From: a bacterium
GTDB taxonomy: Bacteria > Bacteroidota > Bacteroidia > Flavobacteriales_D > Sanyastnellaceae
DNA: 40,703 bases
Assembly (NCBI GenBank): GCA_029979565.1
Contig: JAPOHG010000016.1
Coordinates: 1-40,703 of the forward strand
Direction: 5' to 3'
The notes beneath the pieces were generated by a model. It saw nothing but the letters and a program-made list of their open reading frames with translations. It was not told the DNA's origin and did not search any database. Made by a program: the position numbers and the translations under genes. This document shows, piece after piece, positions 19,916 through 27,635 of this stretch; position 1 is the first letter of the stretch, and each line of letters begins with the position of its first letter.

Positions 19916-20587
19916 TTAGCCGTTTGACCCCTCGATGCGGCCGTCCTTCAATCGGATGATGCGGTCGCATTGGTTGGCAATTTCATTCTCATGAGTGACC
20001 ACCACAATGGTGATGCCCTCCTTGTTGATTTCCTTTAGTAAGGCCATGACCTCATCCGAGGTCACCGAATCCAATGCCCCAGTCGGTTCATCCGCCAGAA
20101 TGACACTCGGATTCGCAATGAGCGCTCTGGCGATGGCCACGCGCTGCTTTTGTCCACCGCTCAATTGATTGGGCAGGTGCTCAGCCCAATCGGCCAATCC
20201 CACTTTCGATAAGAACGCCATGGCGCTTGCTTGGCGTTCCTTTCGCGGCACTCCTTGATAGTACAGGGGAAGTGCGACATTTTCCAGCGCCGATTTGTAA
20301 CTGATCAAGTTGAAACTCTGAAACACAAACCCCAGAAATTCACTGCGATAACGAGCCGCTGCTTTTTCAGAAAGCCCGTCCATGTTTTGACCATTCAGCA
20401 CGTACGTGCCCGCGTCGAAATCATCCAGCAACCCCAAGACGTTAAGCAAGGTCGATTTCCCCGAACCGCTGGAGCCCATGATGGCTACAAGCTCTCCTTT
20501 CTCAATGGTGCAATCAATGCCCTTGAGAACAGTCAAAGACTGACTCCCGGTCTGGTAGGCCTTCCGGATGGACTTCAATGCAATCAC
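19916..20587 (-). CDS. ABC transporter ATP-binding protein, MacB/LolD type
   Basis: A stand-alone ATPase of about 223 residues with all nucleotide-binding motifs: Walker A GSSGSGKST, Q-loop in FVFQSFNLI, signature LSGGQKQRVAIARAL, Walker B VILADEPTGALDS and the H-loop VVVTHE. The family is LolD/MacB/FtsE-like. I chose the GTG at 20587 (MIALKSIRKAYQTG) because family members begin directly with this strand; a TTG at 20609-20611 overlapping the hutH stop (TTGA) is the alternative and would add eight residues. It follows hutH immediately and drives the two permeases downstream. Confidence 0.9.
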   Translation of the reverse strand: MIALKSIRKAYQTGSQSLTVLKGIDCTIEKGELVAIMGSSGSGKSTLLNVLGLLDDFDAGTYVLNGQNMDGLSEKAAARYRSEFLGFVFQSFNLISYKSALENVALPLYYQGVPRKERQASAMAFLSKVGLADWAEHLPNQLSGGQKQRVAIARALIANPSVILADEPTGALDSVTSDEVMALLKEINKEGITIVVVTHENEIANQCDRIIRLKDGRIEGSNG

Positions 20588-20607
20588 AGCAGCAAGATAA
20601 CCCGCAC

Positions 20608-22113
20608 TCAACCGTTGTGTTCCGCTCCACCTGACAATTCACGTGAAAACATCCAATCACGCGCAGCCAGCAAATGCGGGTGCAGGTACGCGTCGGAGTC
20701 AACAAATGGCACCACCTTCCGCAGCGAACGTTGCAACCCCGCCAACGCCGGTGCCATGCCTTCCGACTTTCGCAGGTCACAGGCTTGAGCAGCGGTAACG
20801 CATTCAATGGCGAGGACTTGCTCGACGTTATCGAGGATTTGCCAGAGCTTCAGTGCGGCGTTTGCTCCCATGCTTACGTGGTCTTCCTGGCCGTTGCTGC
20901 TATCGATGGTATCCACCACATTCGGGGTGCAAAGTTGCTTGTTCTGTGACACCAAGGACGCCGCGGTGTATTGGGGAATCATAAATCCGCTGTTTACCCC
21001 GGGTTCTACTGCCAAGAAAGGAGGCAGCCCTTGTTTGCCGGACAACAACTTGAATGTCCTTCGCTCCGAGATGCTGCCCCATTCGTGCGCTGCCAGCGCC
21101 AGCGCTTCCAACTGGAGCGCCAATGGCTGGCCGTGGAAATTACCCCCAGAGAGTACCTTGTCCTCTTTCGGGAAAATGAGCGGATTGTCTGTGACGGCGT
21201 TGACCTCCTGCTCAAACACTGCTCGTGCAGCCGCTAGGGAATTTCGGCTCGCTCCGTGCACCTGAGGGGTGCATCGGAAGGAATAGGGATCTTGCACCTG
21301 TTCGCGGGGTGCTGTCTGCCATATGCTCCCTTTGAGCCAATCAGTGACGTTGAGGGCCACCAGTTCCGCATTGGCTTGGTTACGCACTCGGTGAATTGCA
21401 GCATCAAATGGCTCCACTCGCCCATGCCAAGCCTCCAGAGACCAAGCGCACAAGGCATCCGCCCAATCCGCAATGCGCTCGAGCCGCTCCATTGCCATGA
21501 CTCCGTAGGCCAGCATCAATTGGGTGCCGTTGATCAAGGCGAGGCCTTCTTTTGCTCCCAGTTCCAATGGCGTCCAGCCTTTCGCAACGAGAACCTCCCT
21601 GGATGGGATAGCGGTCCCTTCGATGACGACCTCGCCTTCGCCAATCAAAGGCAACACCATGTGGCTCAACGGAGCCAAATCACCGCTCGCTCCAAGGGAT
21701 CCTTGTGAAGGCACCAAAGGAAAGAGGTTCGCGTTCCAATGATCCACAAGCCGCTGCACAGTTTCAAGGCGCACTCCACTGTGTCCTCTTCCCAGCGATT
21801 TGATTTTAAGTAAAACCATGGCGCGCACGACTTCCTCAGGAACCGCATCTCCAACTCCACATGCATGCGATAGCAGCAGGTTCCGCTGCAGCAGCCTCAA
21901 GGCTTTGGCATCAATACGTGTAGAAGCCAAATCTCCAAACCCCGTATTGACACCATAAATGGCAGCATTGGCGTCCGCATTCAGTTTGGCCTCAAGGTAG
22001 GATCGGCAATCCTCAATTGCCTGTTGCATGCCCTCCGATAGGGACAACTTTGGCGTTTCATTCACCGCATTCCAAACGGTTTCTACACCCCAATGGCCGT
22101 TGGTTAGTTCCAT
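20608..22113 (-). CDS. hutH: Histidine ammonia-lyase
   Basis: HutH removes ammonia from L-histidine to give urocanate. The 501-residue protein has the MIO prosthetic-group triad Ala-Ser-Gly (residues 142-144 in GSLGASGDLAPLSH), the catalytic tyrosine in IYGVNTGFG (Tyr53) and the glutamate in SSNGQEDHVSMGA. The selectivity pair is Ser-His (LLLSHACGVG, residues 82-83), the form seen in histidine lyases, not the His-Leu or Phe-Leu of tyrosine or phenylalanine lyases. The ATG at 22113 gives standard length and alignment; the open frame up to 22371 runs into the divergent gene and is rejected. Unusually it leads an ABC exporter operon rather than sitting with hutI and ftcD. Confidence 0.95.
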   Translation of the reverse strand: MELTNGHWGVETVWNAVNETPKLSLSEGMQQAIEDCRSYLEAKLNADANAAIYGVNTGFGDLASTRIDAKALRLLQRNLLLSHACGVGDAVPEEVVRAMVLLKIKSLGRGHSGVRLETVQRLVDHWNANLFPLVPSQGSLGASGDLAPLSHMVLPLIGEGEVVIEGTAIPSREVLVAKGWTPLELGAKEGLALINGTQLMLAYGVMAMERLERIADWADALCAWSLEAWHGRVEPFDAAIHRVRNQANAELVALNVTDWLKGSIWQTAPREQVQDPYSFRCTPQVHGASRNSLAAARAVFEQEVNAVTDNPLIFPKEDKVLSGGNFHGQPLALQLEALALAAHEWGSISERRTFKLLSGKQGLPPFLAVEPGVNSGFMIPQYTAASLVSQNKQLCTPNVVDTIDSSNGQEDHVSMGANAALKLWQILDNVEQVLAIECVTAAQACDLRKSEGMAPALAGLQRSLRKVVPFVDSDAYLHPHLLAARDWMFSRELSGGAEHNG

Positions 22114-22126
22114 TCCTTTCACACTC

Positions 22127-22134
22127 CGAATATA
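22127..22134 (-). promoter_or_regulatory. -7 box of the hutH-exporter operon
   Basis: TATATTCG on the minus strand ends 13 bases before the hutH ATG and fits TAnnTTTG with C for the last T. TTC lies 21 bases upstream as a possible weak -33. It is the only promoter-like sequence I see for the whole five-gene operon. Confidence 0.55.
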
Positions 22135-22161
22135 GTGCCTCTTCCTCCGTTGACTGAACCT

Positions 22162-22169
22162 TATATTCG
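22162..22169 (+). promoter_or_regulatory. -7 box of the M16-like gene
   Basis: TATATTCG on the plus strand ends exactly 13 bases before the ATG at 22183, mirroring the hutH box on the other strand. TTC at 22142-22144 is 17 bases upstream and could serve as the -33 element. Confidence 0.55.
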
Positions 22170-22182
22170 GGGGAAAATTACG

Positions 22183-24219
22183 ATGTTCACAACGCTGTTC
22201 ATGAATCGAGGAATGATTGTACTGAAGCGCAGTGCGTGCTGCTTCGCATTCTCCTTGTTGACCTTGACGTCTGTGCACGGGCAAAAAAGTCGACCAGCCC
22301 AAACAACCCAAGAAGAAGCACCTGCGGCTTCCATTGATGTGGTAACTGCAAATACCGCGAACGGGCTTCAACTGGTGAACATTGCTGCCGATTCATACAC
22401 CTCAGCCGCATTGGCAATGGATTGGACATTCAAACCGGCACTTGAACTCCAACGAGCTGGAATCGGGAAGGCGTGGGCTCGGGTGCTCGCTGAACAGTGG
22501 AAATCTGACACCATCGGCACGGGATTGAAATTTTCCTGGGTCGTTACCCCCACTGGGTTCCAGGGTTACGGCGATGCGGCCACAGCAGCCGAATGGGGCG
22601 CCTTGATGCTGAAGGGCCTTCGCGCTTCACCCGGCTCCGAATGGCCAAATGTCCAGGCGGATTGGATAGCGAACTGGGATTCGACCTACCACGTTCCGAG
22701 CAAAATCGCTCAACGCGTCCTTCAAGCCGAAATGTTCTCGCTGCGTCATCCCTATGGTGAACGCGAACTTCCCGCGACATTGAGTGCGATTTCCCAAGCT
22801 GACGTTCAAAACCATGCCGCTTTGTATTGGCACCCCAACAACGGCAGGTTGGTATTCGCTGGACCATCCGAACAAGGTGGGATTCCCACCAATTGGATTG
22901 ACATCATTGAAGATTGGCCGGTTCGCGAGCTGCAAAAGCCTGCGATTCCACCTCCTGGCAAACCCCGGCAAAACAAAGCTTTCATTGTGGAAAGCGCCTC
23001 GGACAGCGTGTACATTGCTGCAGGCCACCTGATGCGGCTCAAGCCCAGCCACCCCGATGCATTGCCCCTGCTTCTATTGGCTGAACACCTGGCTTCAACG
23101 TCCGATGATTCGTTCGCAGTTGTCCTCGATCCGCTGATGAGCAGCATCGGCTTCAATGCCAATCGGTCTGCCTCTGCGGCCAGCGCAGCCGTCCGTTCCC
23201 TCCAAAGCGCCATGGCAGCTGCAACACAATCCGCCCCGACTGTTGAAACTTTGGAAAAATGGAAGAATGCAGCCCATGCACGGACCTTGATGGACTTGCA
23301 AAGACCATTGGCTGCGGCCCGTTTATACCTTCGAGACGCTGATTGGTTCTACGCCGCAGCGGATACAGCCTGGGAGGTTTTCACCGCACCGGTTCGTCCA
23401 AATGACATCCAGCGCGTGGCCATCAATTACCTGCGGCCGAACCAACTGCAGCTTGTGGCCGTTGGTCCGGTGGATGCGGCGCGGGCTGTTGCCGAAGCAT
23501 TTGCAACTTCACAGCACATCGAATGGTACGATGTGAATGGAGAGCCCAAGCCGCCTTTTGGTCCTGTTCCCGATGGATTAACCGCGCTGGAGGTGATTCG
23601 CTCACATTATGACGCCTGCGGCGGAGTGCAGGAATTCGCGGCCCTGAACTCATGCCGCAGGACAGGAACCATGGAGGCAGGCGGCGGAATGGTCATGAAC
23701 CTCGAGTCCGAGGAAATTTATGGCACTGGACACCGCACATCCATAGCCATTGATGGCCAGCAGATGATGGAACAGCTCATTCAGCCGGGAAAAGGTCTTT
23801 CATTCAAATTGGGCAAACCTCAACCCATGCCCAAAGCGGAATACCTGCGCCATGAAGGCGGCTTGTACGCCATGGAATTGCTTGCACTCACGGAAAGAAA
23901 TTTGATCGCTGAATTGGTGGGCAGTTACCAGCAGCTTGAAGGCCAAGAATGGGTGGTTGACTTGAGTCGGGAAGGTGTGCTGGTGCAACGGCTTTTCTTC
24001 AACACCGACACCCACCTCCTCACTCGCAGTGAAGAACACCGAAGGGGTCCAACCGGACCGATGGAAGTGTTCATTGAATACAACGGGTACAAAGCATTCG
24101 ATGGACTTTTGTACGCAACGCGAATCACCCGCCAGACCAACAACCAACGCATGGTAACGACCTTGGAGGAGGTACAGCCCGACGCACGCGTCAACAGAAA
24201 TCAATTTGAATGGGAATGA
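22183..24219 (+). CDS. Exported M16-like (inactive) protein with C-terminal LolA-like domain
   Basis: About 678 residues. After a signal peptide (RSACCFAFSLLTLTSVHG, cut before QKS), residues up to about 450 look like the two halves of an M16 zinc peptidase, with recognisable fold segments (RHPYGERELPATLSAISQAD, YWHPNNGRLVFAGP, NYLRPNQLQLVAVGP). The zinc motif HxxEH is absent, so peptidase activity is not expected. The last 210 residues (from VIRSHYDACGG to the end) resemble the LolA-like half-barrel found after M16 domains in Bacteroidota. It is probably periplasmic or outer-membrane associated. The ATG at 22183 is the first after the -7 box; ATGs at 22201 and 22213 are alternatives that keep the signal peptide. 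The ATPase gene overlaps its stop. Confidence 0.75.
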   Translation: MFTTLFMNRGMIVLKRSACCFAFSLLTLTSVHGQKSRPAQTTQEEAPAASIDVVTANTANGLQLVNIAADSYTSAALAMDWTFKPALELQRAGIGKAWARVLAEQWKSDTIGTGLKFSWVVTPTGFQGYGDAATAAEWGALMLKGLRASPGSEWPNVQADWIANWDSTYHVPSKIAQRVLQAEMFSLRHPYGERELPATLSAISQADVQNHAALYWHPNNGRLVFAGPSEQGGIPTNWIDIIEDWPVRELQKPAIPPPGKPRQNKAFIVESASDSVYIAAGHLMRLKPSHPDALPLLLLAEHLASTSDDSFAVVLDPLMSSIGFNANRSASAASAAVRSLQSAMAAATQSAPTVETLEKWKNAAHARTLMDLQRPLAAARLYLRDADWFYAAADTAWEVFTAPVRPNDIQRVAINYLRPNQLQLVAVGPVDAARAVAEAFATSQHIEWYDVNGEPKPPFGPVPDGLTALEVIRSHYDACGGVQEFAALNSCRRTGTMEAGGGMVMNLESEEIYGTGHRTSIAIDGQQMMEQLIQPGKGLSFKLGKPQPMPKAEYLRHEGGLYAMELLALTERNLIAELVGSYQQLEGQEWVVDLSREGVLVQRLFFNTDTHLLTRSEEHRRGPTGPMEVFIEYNGYKAFDGLLYATRITRQTNNQRMVTTLEEVQPDARVNRNQFEWE

Positions 24220-24902
24220 ACGAATTACCATTGGTCAACATCCAAGAAGGAGAGATCACCATTGCTGAACACGCTGTTTTGCAAGGCATCAATTTGACCA
24301 TTGGTGCTGGAGAACTCGTCTATCTGATCGGTAAAACAGGTTCCGGAAAGAGTTCCCTTTTGAAATGCCTGTATGGTGAATTGAGCCTTTCGCAGGGTGC
24401 AGGCAACGTCTGTGGGCACAACCTCAAGGCCATCAACCGCAAAAATGTGCACACCTTGCGCAGGGACCTGGGCATCGTATTCCAAGATTTTGCCTTGCTG
24501 CCAGATCGCACGGCCCATGACAACCTCGACTTTGTTTTGGGGGCAACCGGATGGAGCAAAGGCAACGCACGGGAGAACCGAATCAAAGCGTGCCTGGAGG
24601 CAGTCGGCCTCGGAACAAAGGGTTACAAAATGCCTCACGCACTTTCGGGGGGAGAACAACAAAGGCTGGCCATTGCAAGGGCACTCCTCAATGAACCGCC
24701 TTTGATTGTCGCTGATGAACCCACCGGGAACTTGGATCCTGAAACGACCAATGGCATTCTCCAGCTTCTTCATGAGCTGGTGCGCAAGGACCGCACCGTC
24801 ATCATGGCAACCCACGATCACAAAGCACTTGAGGCCTATCCCGGGCGCATTCTGCGTTGTTCAGCGGGACGAATTGAAGAAACAACACCCGTCATTACCT
24901 AA
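24216..24902 (+). CDS. ABC ATPase, FtsE-like
   Basis: A 228-residue cytoplasmic ATPase with Walker A GKTGSGKSS, Q-loop IVFQDFALLPDRTAHDN, signature LSGGEQQRLAIARAL, Walker B LIVADEPTGNLDPET and H-loop MATHD. The Q-loop context and length are those of FtsE, which with FtsX controls cell-wall hydrolysis at division. No ftsX is next to it; in this phylum ftsE is often found alone. The ATG at 24216 overlaps the stop of the preceding gene by four bases (ATGA); an ATG at 24210 is also in frame and would add two residues. I leave the symbol empty because LolD-type ATPases are very similar. Confidence 0.8.
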   Translation: MNELPLVNIQEGEITIAEHAVLQGINLTIGAGELVYLIGKTGSGKSSLLKCLYGELSLSQGAGNVCGHNLKAINRKNVHTLRRDLGIVFQDFALLPDRTAHDNLDFVLGATGWSKGNARENRIKACLEAVGLGTKGYKMPHALSGGEQQRLAIARALLNEPPLIVADEPTGNLDPETTNGILQLLHELVRKDRTVIMATHDHKALEAYPGRILRCSAGRIEETTPVIT

Positions 24903-24913
24903 TTTGACACCCT

Positions 24914-25657
24914 GTGGACCGGTTCCTCGTCAGCGTGGTCATTCCGACCAAATCCAACCTCGCCGGATTGCAAGCCACCGTTGAATCCTTATGGGCCATC
25001 GACCCGGAGCGCATTGAAATCATTGTCGTGGACGGGGGCGGTTGTGAAGCAACAAAAGCTTGGCTGGTATCCAATCAAGCGCGCATTCACCACATCCGCT
25101 CCGCCGCAGACGGCGGCGTCTACCAGGCGATGAATTATGGTAAACAATGCGCCTCCGGAAGCTGGATTTGGTTCGCAGGTGCAGGTGATCTTCCTGCAGC
25201 AGAGACATGGGAAGCCTTTCTGAAAGATCCCGAGGCGTGGGGTTCGACTTGTTCCTTGCATGTATTTGGTGTTGAATTGGATGATCAACGTGAGGGAGGC
25301 GTACCAGCCAGGTACCTTGCGCGTTGGGACAGCAGCATGCGTTGGCGAAACACCACCCATCACCAAGGCATCTTGTACCAACGAAGCCTCATCCAAACGC
25401 ATGCGTTTGATTCATCGTTCCGAGTGCTCGCGGACTACGCCCTGCACCTCTCCATGTGGGCAAATGGCGTTCAGGCCGAGCTCCACGATGAAACCTGGTC
25501 GCACGTTGCCTCGGGAGGCCTTTCGCGGGCCTTTCACTCCAGCCTCTACTGGGAAGAATGGCGAATGAAGAAAAATGCATTGTCCGGCTGGGCCAAATGG
25601 GTGCATCCCGTTTGGTTGGTTGTGAAATTCCTGTCCAAGCGAATCACCAACCGTTAG
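24914..25657 (+). CDS. Glycosyltransferase family 2
   Basis: A 247-residue GT-A enzyme beginning FLVSVVIPTKSNLAGLQATV, with the nucleotide-binding VVDGGGCEATKAWL segment and the acceptor-side motif SAADGGVYQAMNYGKQCASG. The metal-binding position reads FAGAGD, where related enzymes have LNSDD or similar. It closely fits the WcaA/WfgS-like group that uses UDP- or GDP-sugars in polysaccharide assembly; donor and acceptor are unknown. No membrane helix is seen except a weakly hydrophobic C-terminus (WVHPVWLVVKFLSK). It starts with GTG at 24914, 11 bases after the ATPase, and its stop codon overlaps that of the converging GT4 gene. Confidence 0.85.
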   Translation: MDRFLVSVVIPTKSNLAGLQATVESLWAIDPERIEIIVVDGGGCEATKAWLVSNQARIHHIRSAADGGVYQAMNYGKQCASGSWIWFAGAGDLPAAETWEAFLKDPEAWGSTCSLHVFGVELDDQREGGVPARYLARWDSSMRWRNTTHHQGILYQRSLIQTHAFDSSFRVLADYALHLSMWANGVQAELHDETWSHVASGGLSRAFHSSLYWEEWRMKKNALSGWAKWVHPVWLVVKFLSKRITNR

Positions 25658-26787
25658 CCAGCTGATTGAGCTTGATTTAACGCTTGCACAATGTTCGCCT
25701 CTTCCGCCTCCCAGTGCAGAGCGTGTGCAGCCTTGGAACACACCGACTGCCATTGGGTCCTCGGCTGTGCCAGCACCACCTCCACGGCCGCTGCGATTCC
25801 CGCGGGTGTTGAATCCTGGACCACATGCCCGATCCCCCACCATTCAATGATGCGGGTGACCTCTGCTATTGGGCTCGCCACCACTGGAATACCGGCGTGG
25901 ATGTAATCAAACAACTTATTGGGTAAACTCATCACGTAATTGCCGTGCACCCCTTGGTCCAGGCTCAAGCCCACATCCGCCGAAGCCGTGAGACCACATA
26001 ACGCGTCGAATGGCATTTTGGGCAACACAATCAATCGGCCCTCAAGAGCATCTGCCTGGGTCTGGGCCCATTCCCATTCCTCTCCTGCCCCAACAACCAC
26101 GAGGTACCACGAAGCCTGCTCGCGCAGGGCGTTGACCGCCTGAACGACACCGCGATCCTTATCCAGATACGCTCCTTGTAAGATCAGAAAGGGAGCATGT
26201 TCCGGAATGCCCAGGCGCTGCCTCCAACGCTCGGACTTTTCCACCTGTTGCGTTCGCTTCCGTGGCATGTTTCGCACCACCAGAGGCCGTCCTCCCCGAG
26301 CATTGGGGTACCTTTCAAGATAAGCATCAGCAATGCCGTCGTTCACCGTGATGACCGCAGCAAGGCGAGGAAAAATAGCCCGTTCCAATCGCAACCATAC
26401 CCCCCGCTGGAAGGGACGGCCTGTCAAGCCTGCCGCTTCTGTAAAATACTCGTGGCTATCATAAACCAATGGCAAGCCTTGCGCCCGTGAAACCATGAAT
26501 GCAGGCAATAGTGTATCCAAATCATTGGCCCAAACGGCGTCCACCCGCGCGCGCTTGAGGGCGCGCAACAATCCAAGTTGGAGCGATGCATAGAACCAAG
26601 CTCCCCGTTGAAAAGGCAGGCGCATGCGGTGAGCTTCGAAGGGAACTTCGAGCGCTTTTGACTCCGGCATTTCCCGTCCAATCAAAATCGGTTTCCATCC
26701 CTCCGCTGCTAACGTAGCACAGGTTTTGAGCACACGCTGGTCGTGGTTCAAATCATTCGAAACTAAGACAGCTATTCGCTTTGCCAT
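25654..26787 (-). CDS. Glycosyltransferase family 4-like
   Basis: A 377-residue GT-B enzyme. The N-terminal half starts IAVLVSNDLNHDQRVLKTC, a typical opening of this group, and has VYDSHEYF. The C-terminal half carries the donor-binding loop MSLPNKLFDYIHAGIPVVAS, where family members have the E-x7-E region. Length is normal. It probably transfers a nucleotide-activated sugar during surface polysaccharide or lipopolysaccharide synthesis. It is the last gene of the recR-led minus-strand run, eight bases after the exonuclease gene. Its TAA stop shares bases with the TAG stop of the GT2 gene on the other strand (TTAG, 25654-25657). Confidence 0.87.
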   Translation of the reverse strand: MAKRIAVLVSNDLNHDQRVLKTCATLAAEGWKPILIGREMPESKALEVPFEAHRMRLPFQRGAWFYASLQLGLLRALKRARVDAVWANDLDTLLPAFMVSRAQGLPLVYDSHEYFTEAAGLTGRPFQRGVWLRLERAIFPRLAAVITVNDGIADAYLERYPNARGGRPLVVRNMPRKRTQQVEKSERWRQRLGIPEHAPFLILQGAYLDKDRGVVQAVNALREQASWYLVVVGAGEEWEWAQTQADALEGRLIVLPKMPFDALCGLTASADVGLSLDQGVHGNYVMSLPNKLFDYIHAGIPVVASPIAEVTRIIEWWGIGHVVQDSTPAGIAAAVEVVLAQPRTQWQSVCSKAAHALHWEAEEANIVQALNQAQSAG

Positions 26788-26795
26788 GCGATGGA

Positions 26796-27632
26796 TCAGG
26801 CGTTCATCGAATCGTGAACGCGCTTGAGCACTTTTTTGGTGTATTCAGGAAAATCTGCTCCCATCATCCAACCGAAATATCCGGGATTCTCGGTCAATAC
26901 ATCGACCACCCGTTTGCCTTTGTGTTGGCCGAAGTTGAAGCAAATGGACTCGTCGGCACCGATGACGAAACGGCCAGCCGGATCGGCGAAGGGTTGCCGC
27001 TGACAAAACTTCCCGAGTTCGTCCATATCAAGCGGCACTGGCCCCACGGTCTCGTCGTCCGAGACGTCAACAACCGTGTCCTGGTATCGTTCCAATTGCG
27101 CCATCAGCACTTCCAACGTCGCCTCGGTATCAGGCAGTGCCTCATGGGCACCTTCAATGGTCTTGCCGCAGTAGAATTTATACGCCGCTCGCAACGTGCG
27201 CTGTTCCATTTTGTGAAAAATGTTCTGCACATCGATCAGATTGCGGCCCTCCAGCTCAAAATCGATTCCCGATCGCAGAAATTCTTCCGCCAAAAAAGGC
27301 ACGTCGAACCGGTTGGAATTGTACCCCCCCAAGTCGCACCCTTCCAGAAATTCCGACATGCTCTTGGCATACTGCCGGAACGTCGGCTTGTCCTTCACAT
27401 CGTCGTCGTAGATGCCGTGGATGAGGCTGGTTTCGAGCGGGATGGGCATGCCGGGATTGATCAACAAGCGGTGTTCTGCTCCTCGCTTCTCGGGCTTTTT
27501 CTCGACCGATCCATCCGGATTCACTTTGATCATTGCGATTTCAACGATGCGGTCTTTTGACAAATCCGTGCCCGTGGTTTCCAAATCGAAAATCACCAAG
27601 GGACGTTGTAACTTCAGTACGGATACATCCAT
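26796..27632 (-). CDS. 3'-5' exonuclease, DEDDh (DnaQ/ExoX-like)
   Basis: A 278-residue nuclease. ExoI motif FDLETTGTDLSKDRIVEIA supplies the Asp-x-Glu pair; ExoII is GGYNSNRFDVPFLAEEF; ExoIII is GAHEALPDTEATLEVL, with the histidine that defines the DEDDh subgroup. After about residue 220 comes a small domain FNFGQHKGKRVVDVLTENPG...FPEYTKKVL of the kind found at the C-terminus of exodeoxyribonuclease X-like proteins (DUF3820). It could act in proofreading, repair or RNA trimming; the sequence does not decide. The ATG at 27632 is three bases after the E2 gene. It shares an operon with recR, a second DNA-repair gene. Confidence 0.9.
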   Translation of the reverse strand: MDVSVLKLQRPLVIFDLETTGTDLSKDRIVEIAMIKVNPDGSVEKKPEKRGAEHRLLINPGMPIPLETSLIHGIYDDDVKDKPTFRQYAKSMSEFLEGCDLGGYNSNRFDVPFLAEEFLRSGIDFELEGRNLIDVQNIFHKMEQRTLRAAYKFYCGKTIEGAHEALPDTEATLEVLMAQLERYQDTVVDVSDDETVGPVPLDMDELGKFCQRQPFADPAGRFVIGADESICFNFGQHKGKRVVDVLTENPGYFGWMMGADFPEYTKKVLKRVHDSMNA

Positions 27633-27635
27633 GGC

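Noticed and set aside
20608-22113. hutH as a tyrosine ammonia-lyase of a flexirubin or aryl-polyene cluster
   Set aside because: The selectivity pair is Ser-His (histidine lyase type), and no ketosynthase, acyl carrier or dehydratase genes are nearby.
22114-22371. N-terminal extension of hutH by 86 codons
   Set aside because: It runs through the divergent promoter region into the M16-like gene, and HutH aligns with normal length from the ATG at 22113 (Tyr53 and the MIO serine fall at the standard positions).
26781-27560. Open frame of 259 codons opposite the exonuclease gene
   Set aside because: Antisense shadow of a DEDDh exonuclease with complete motifs.
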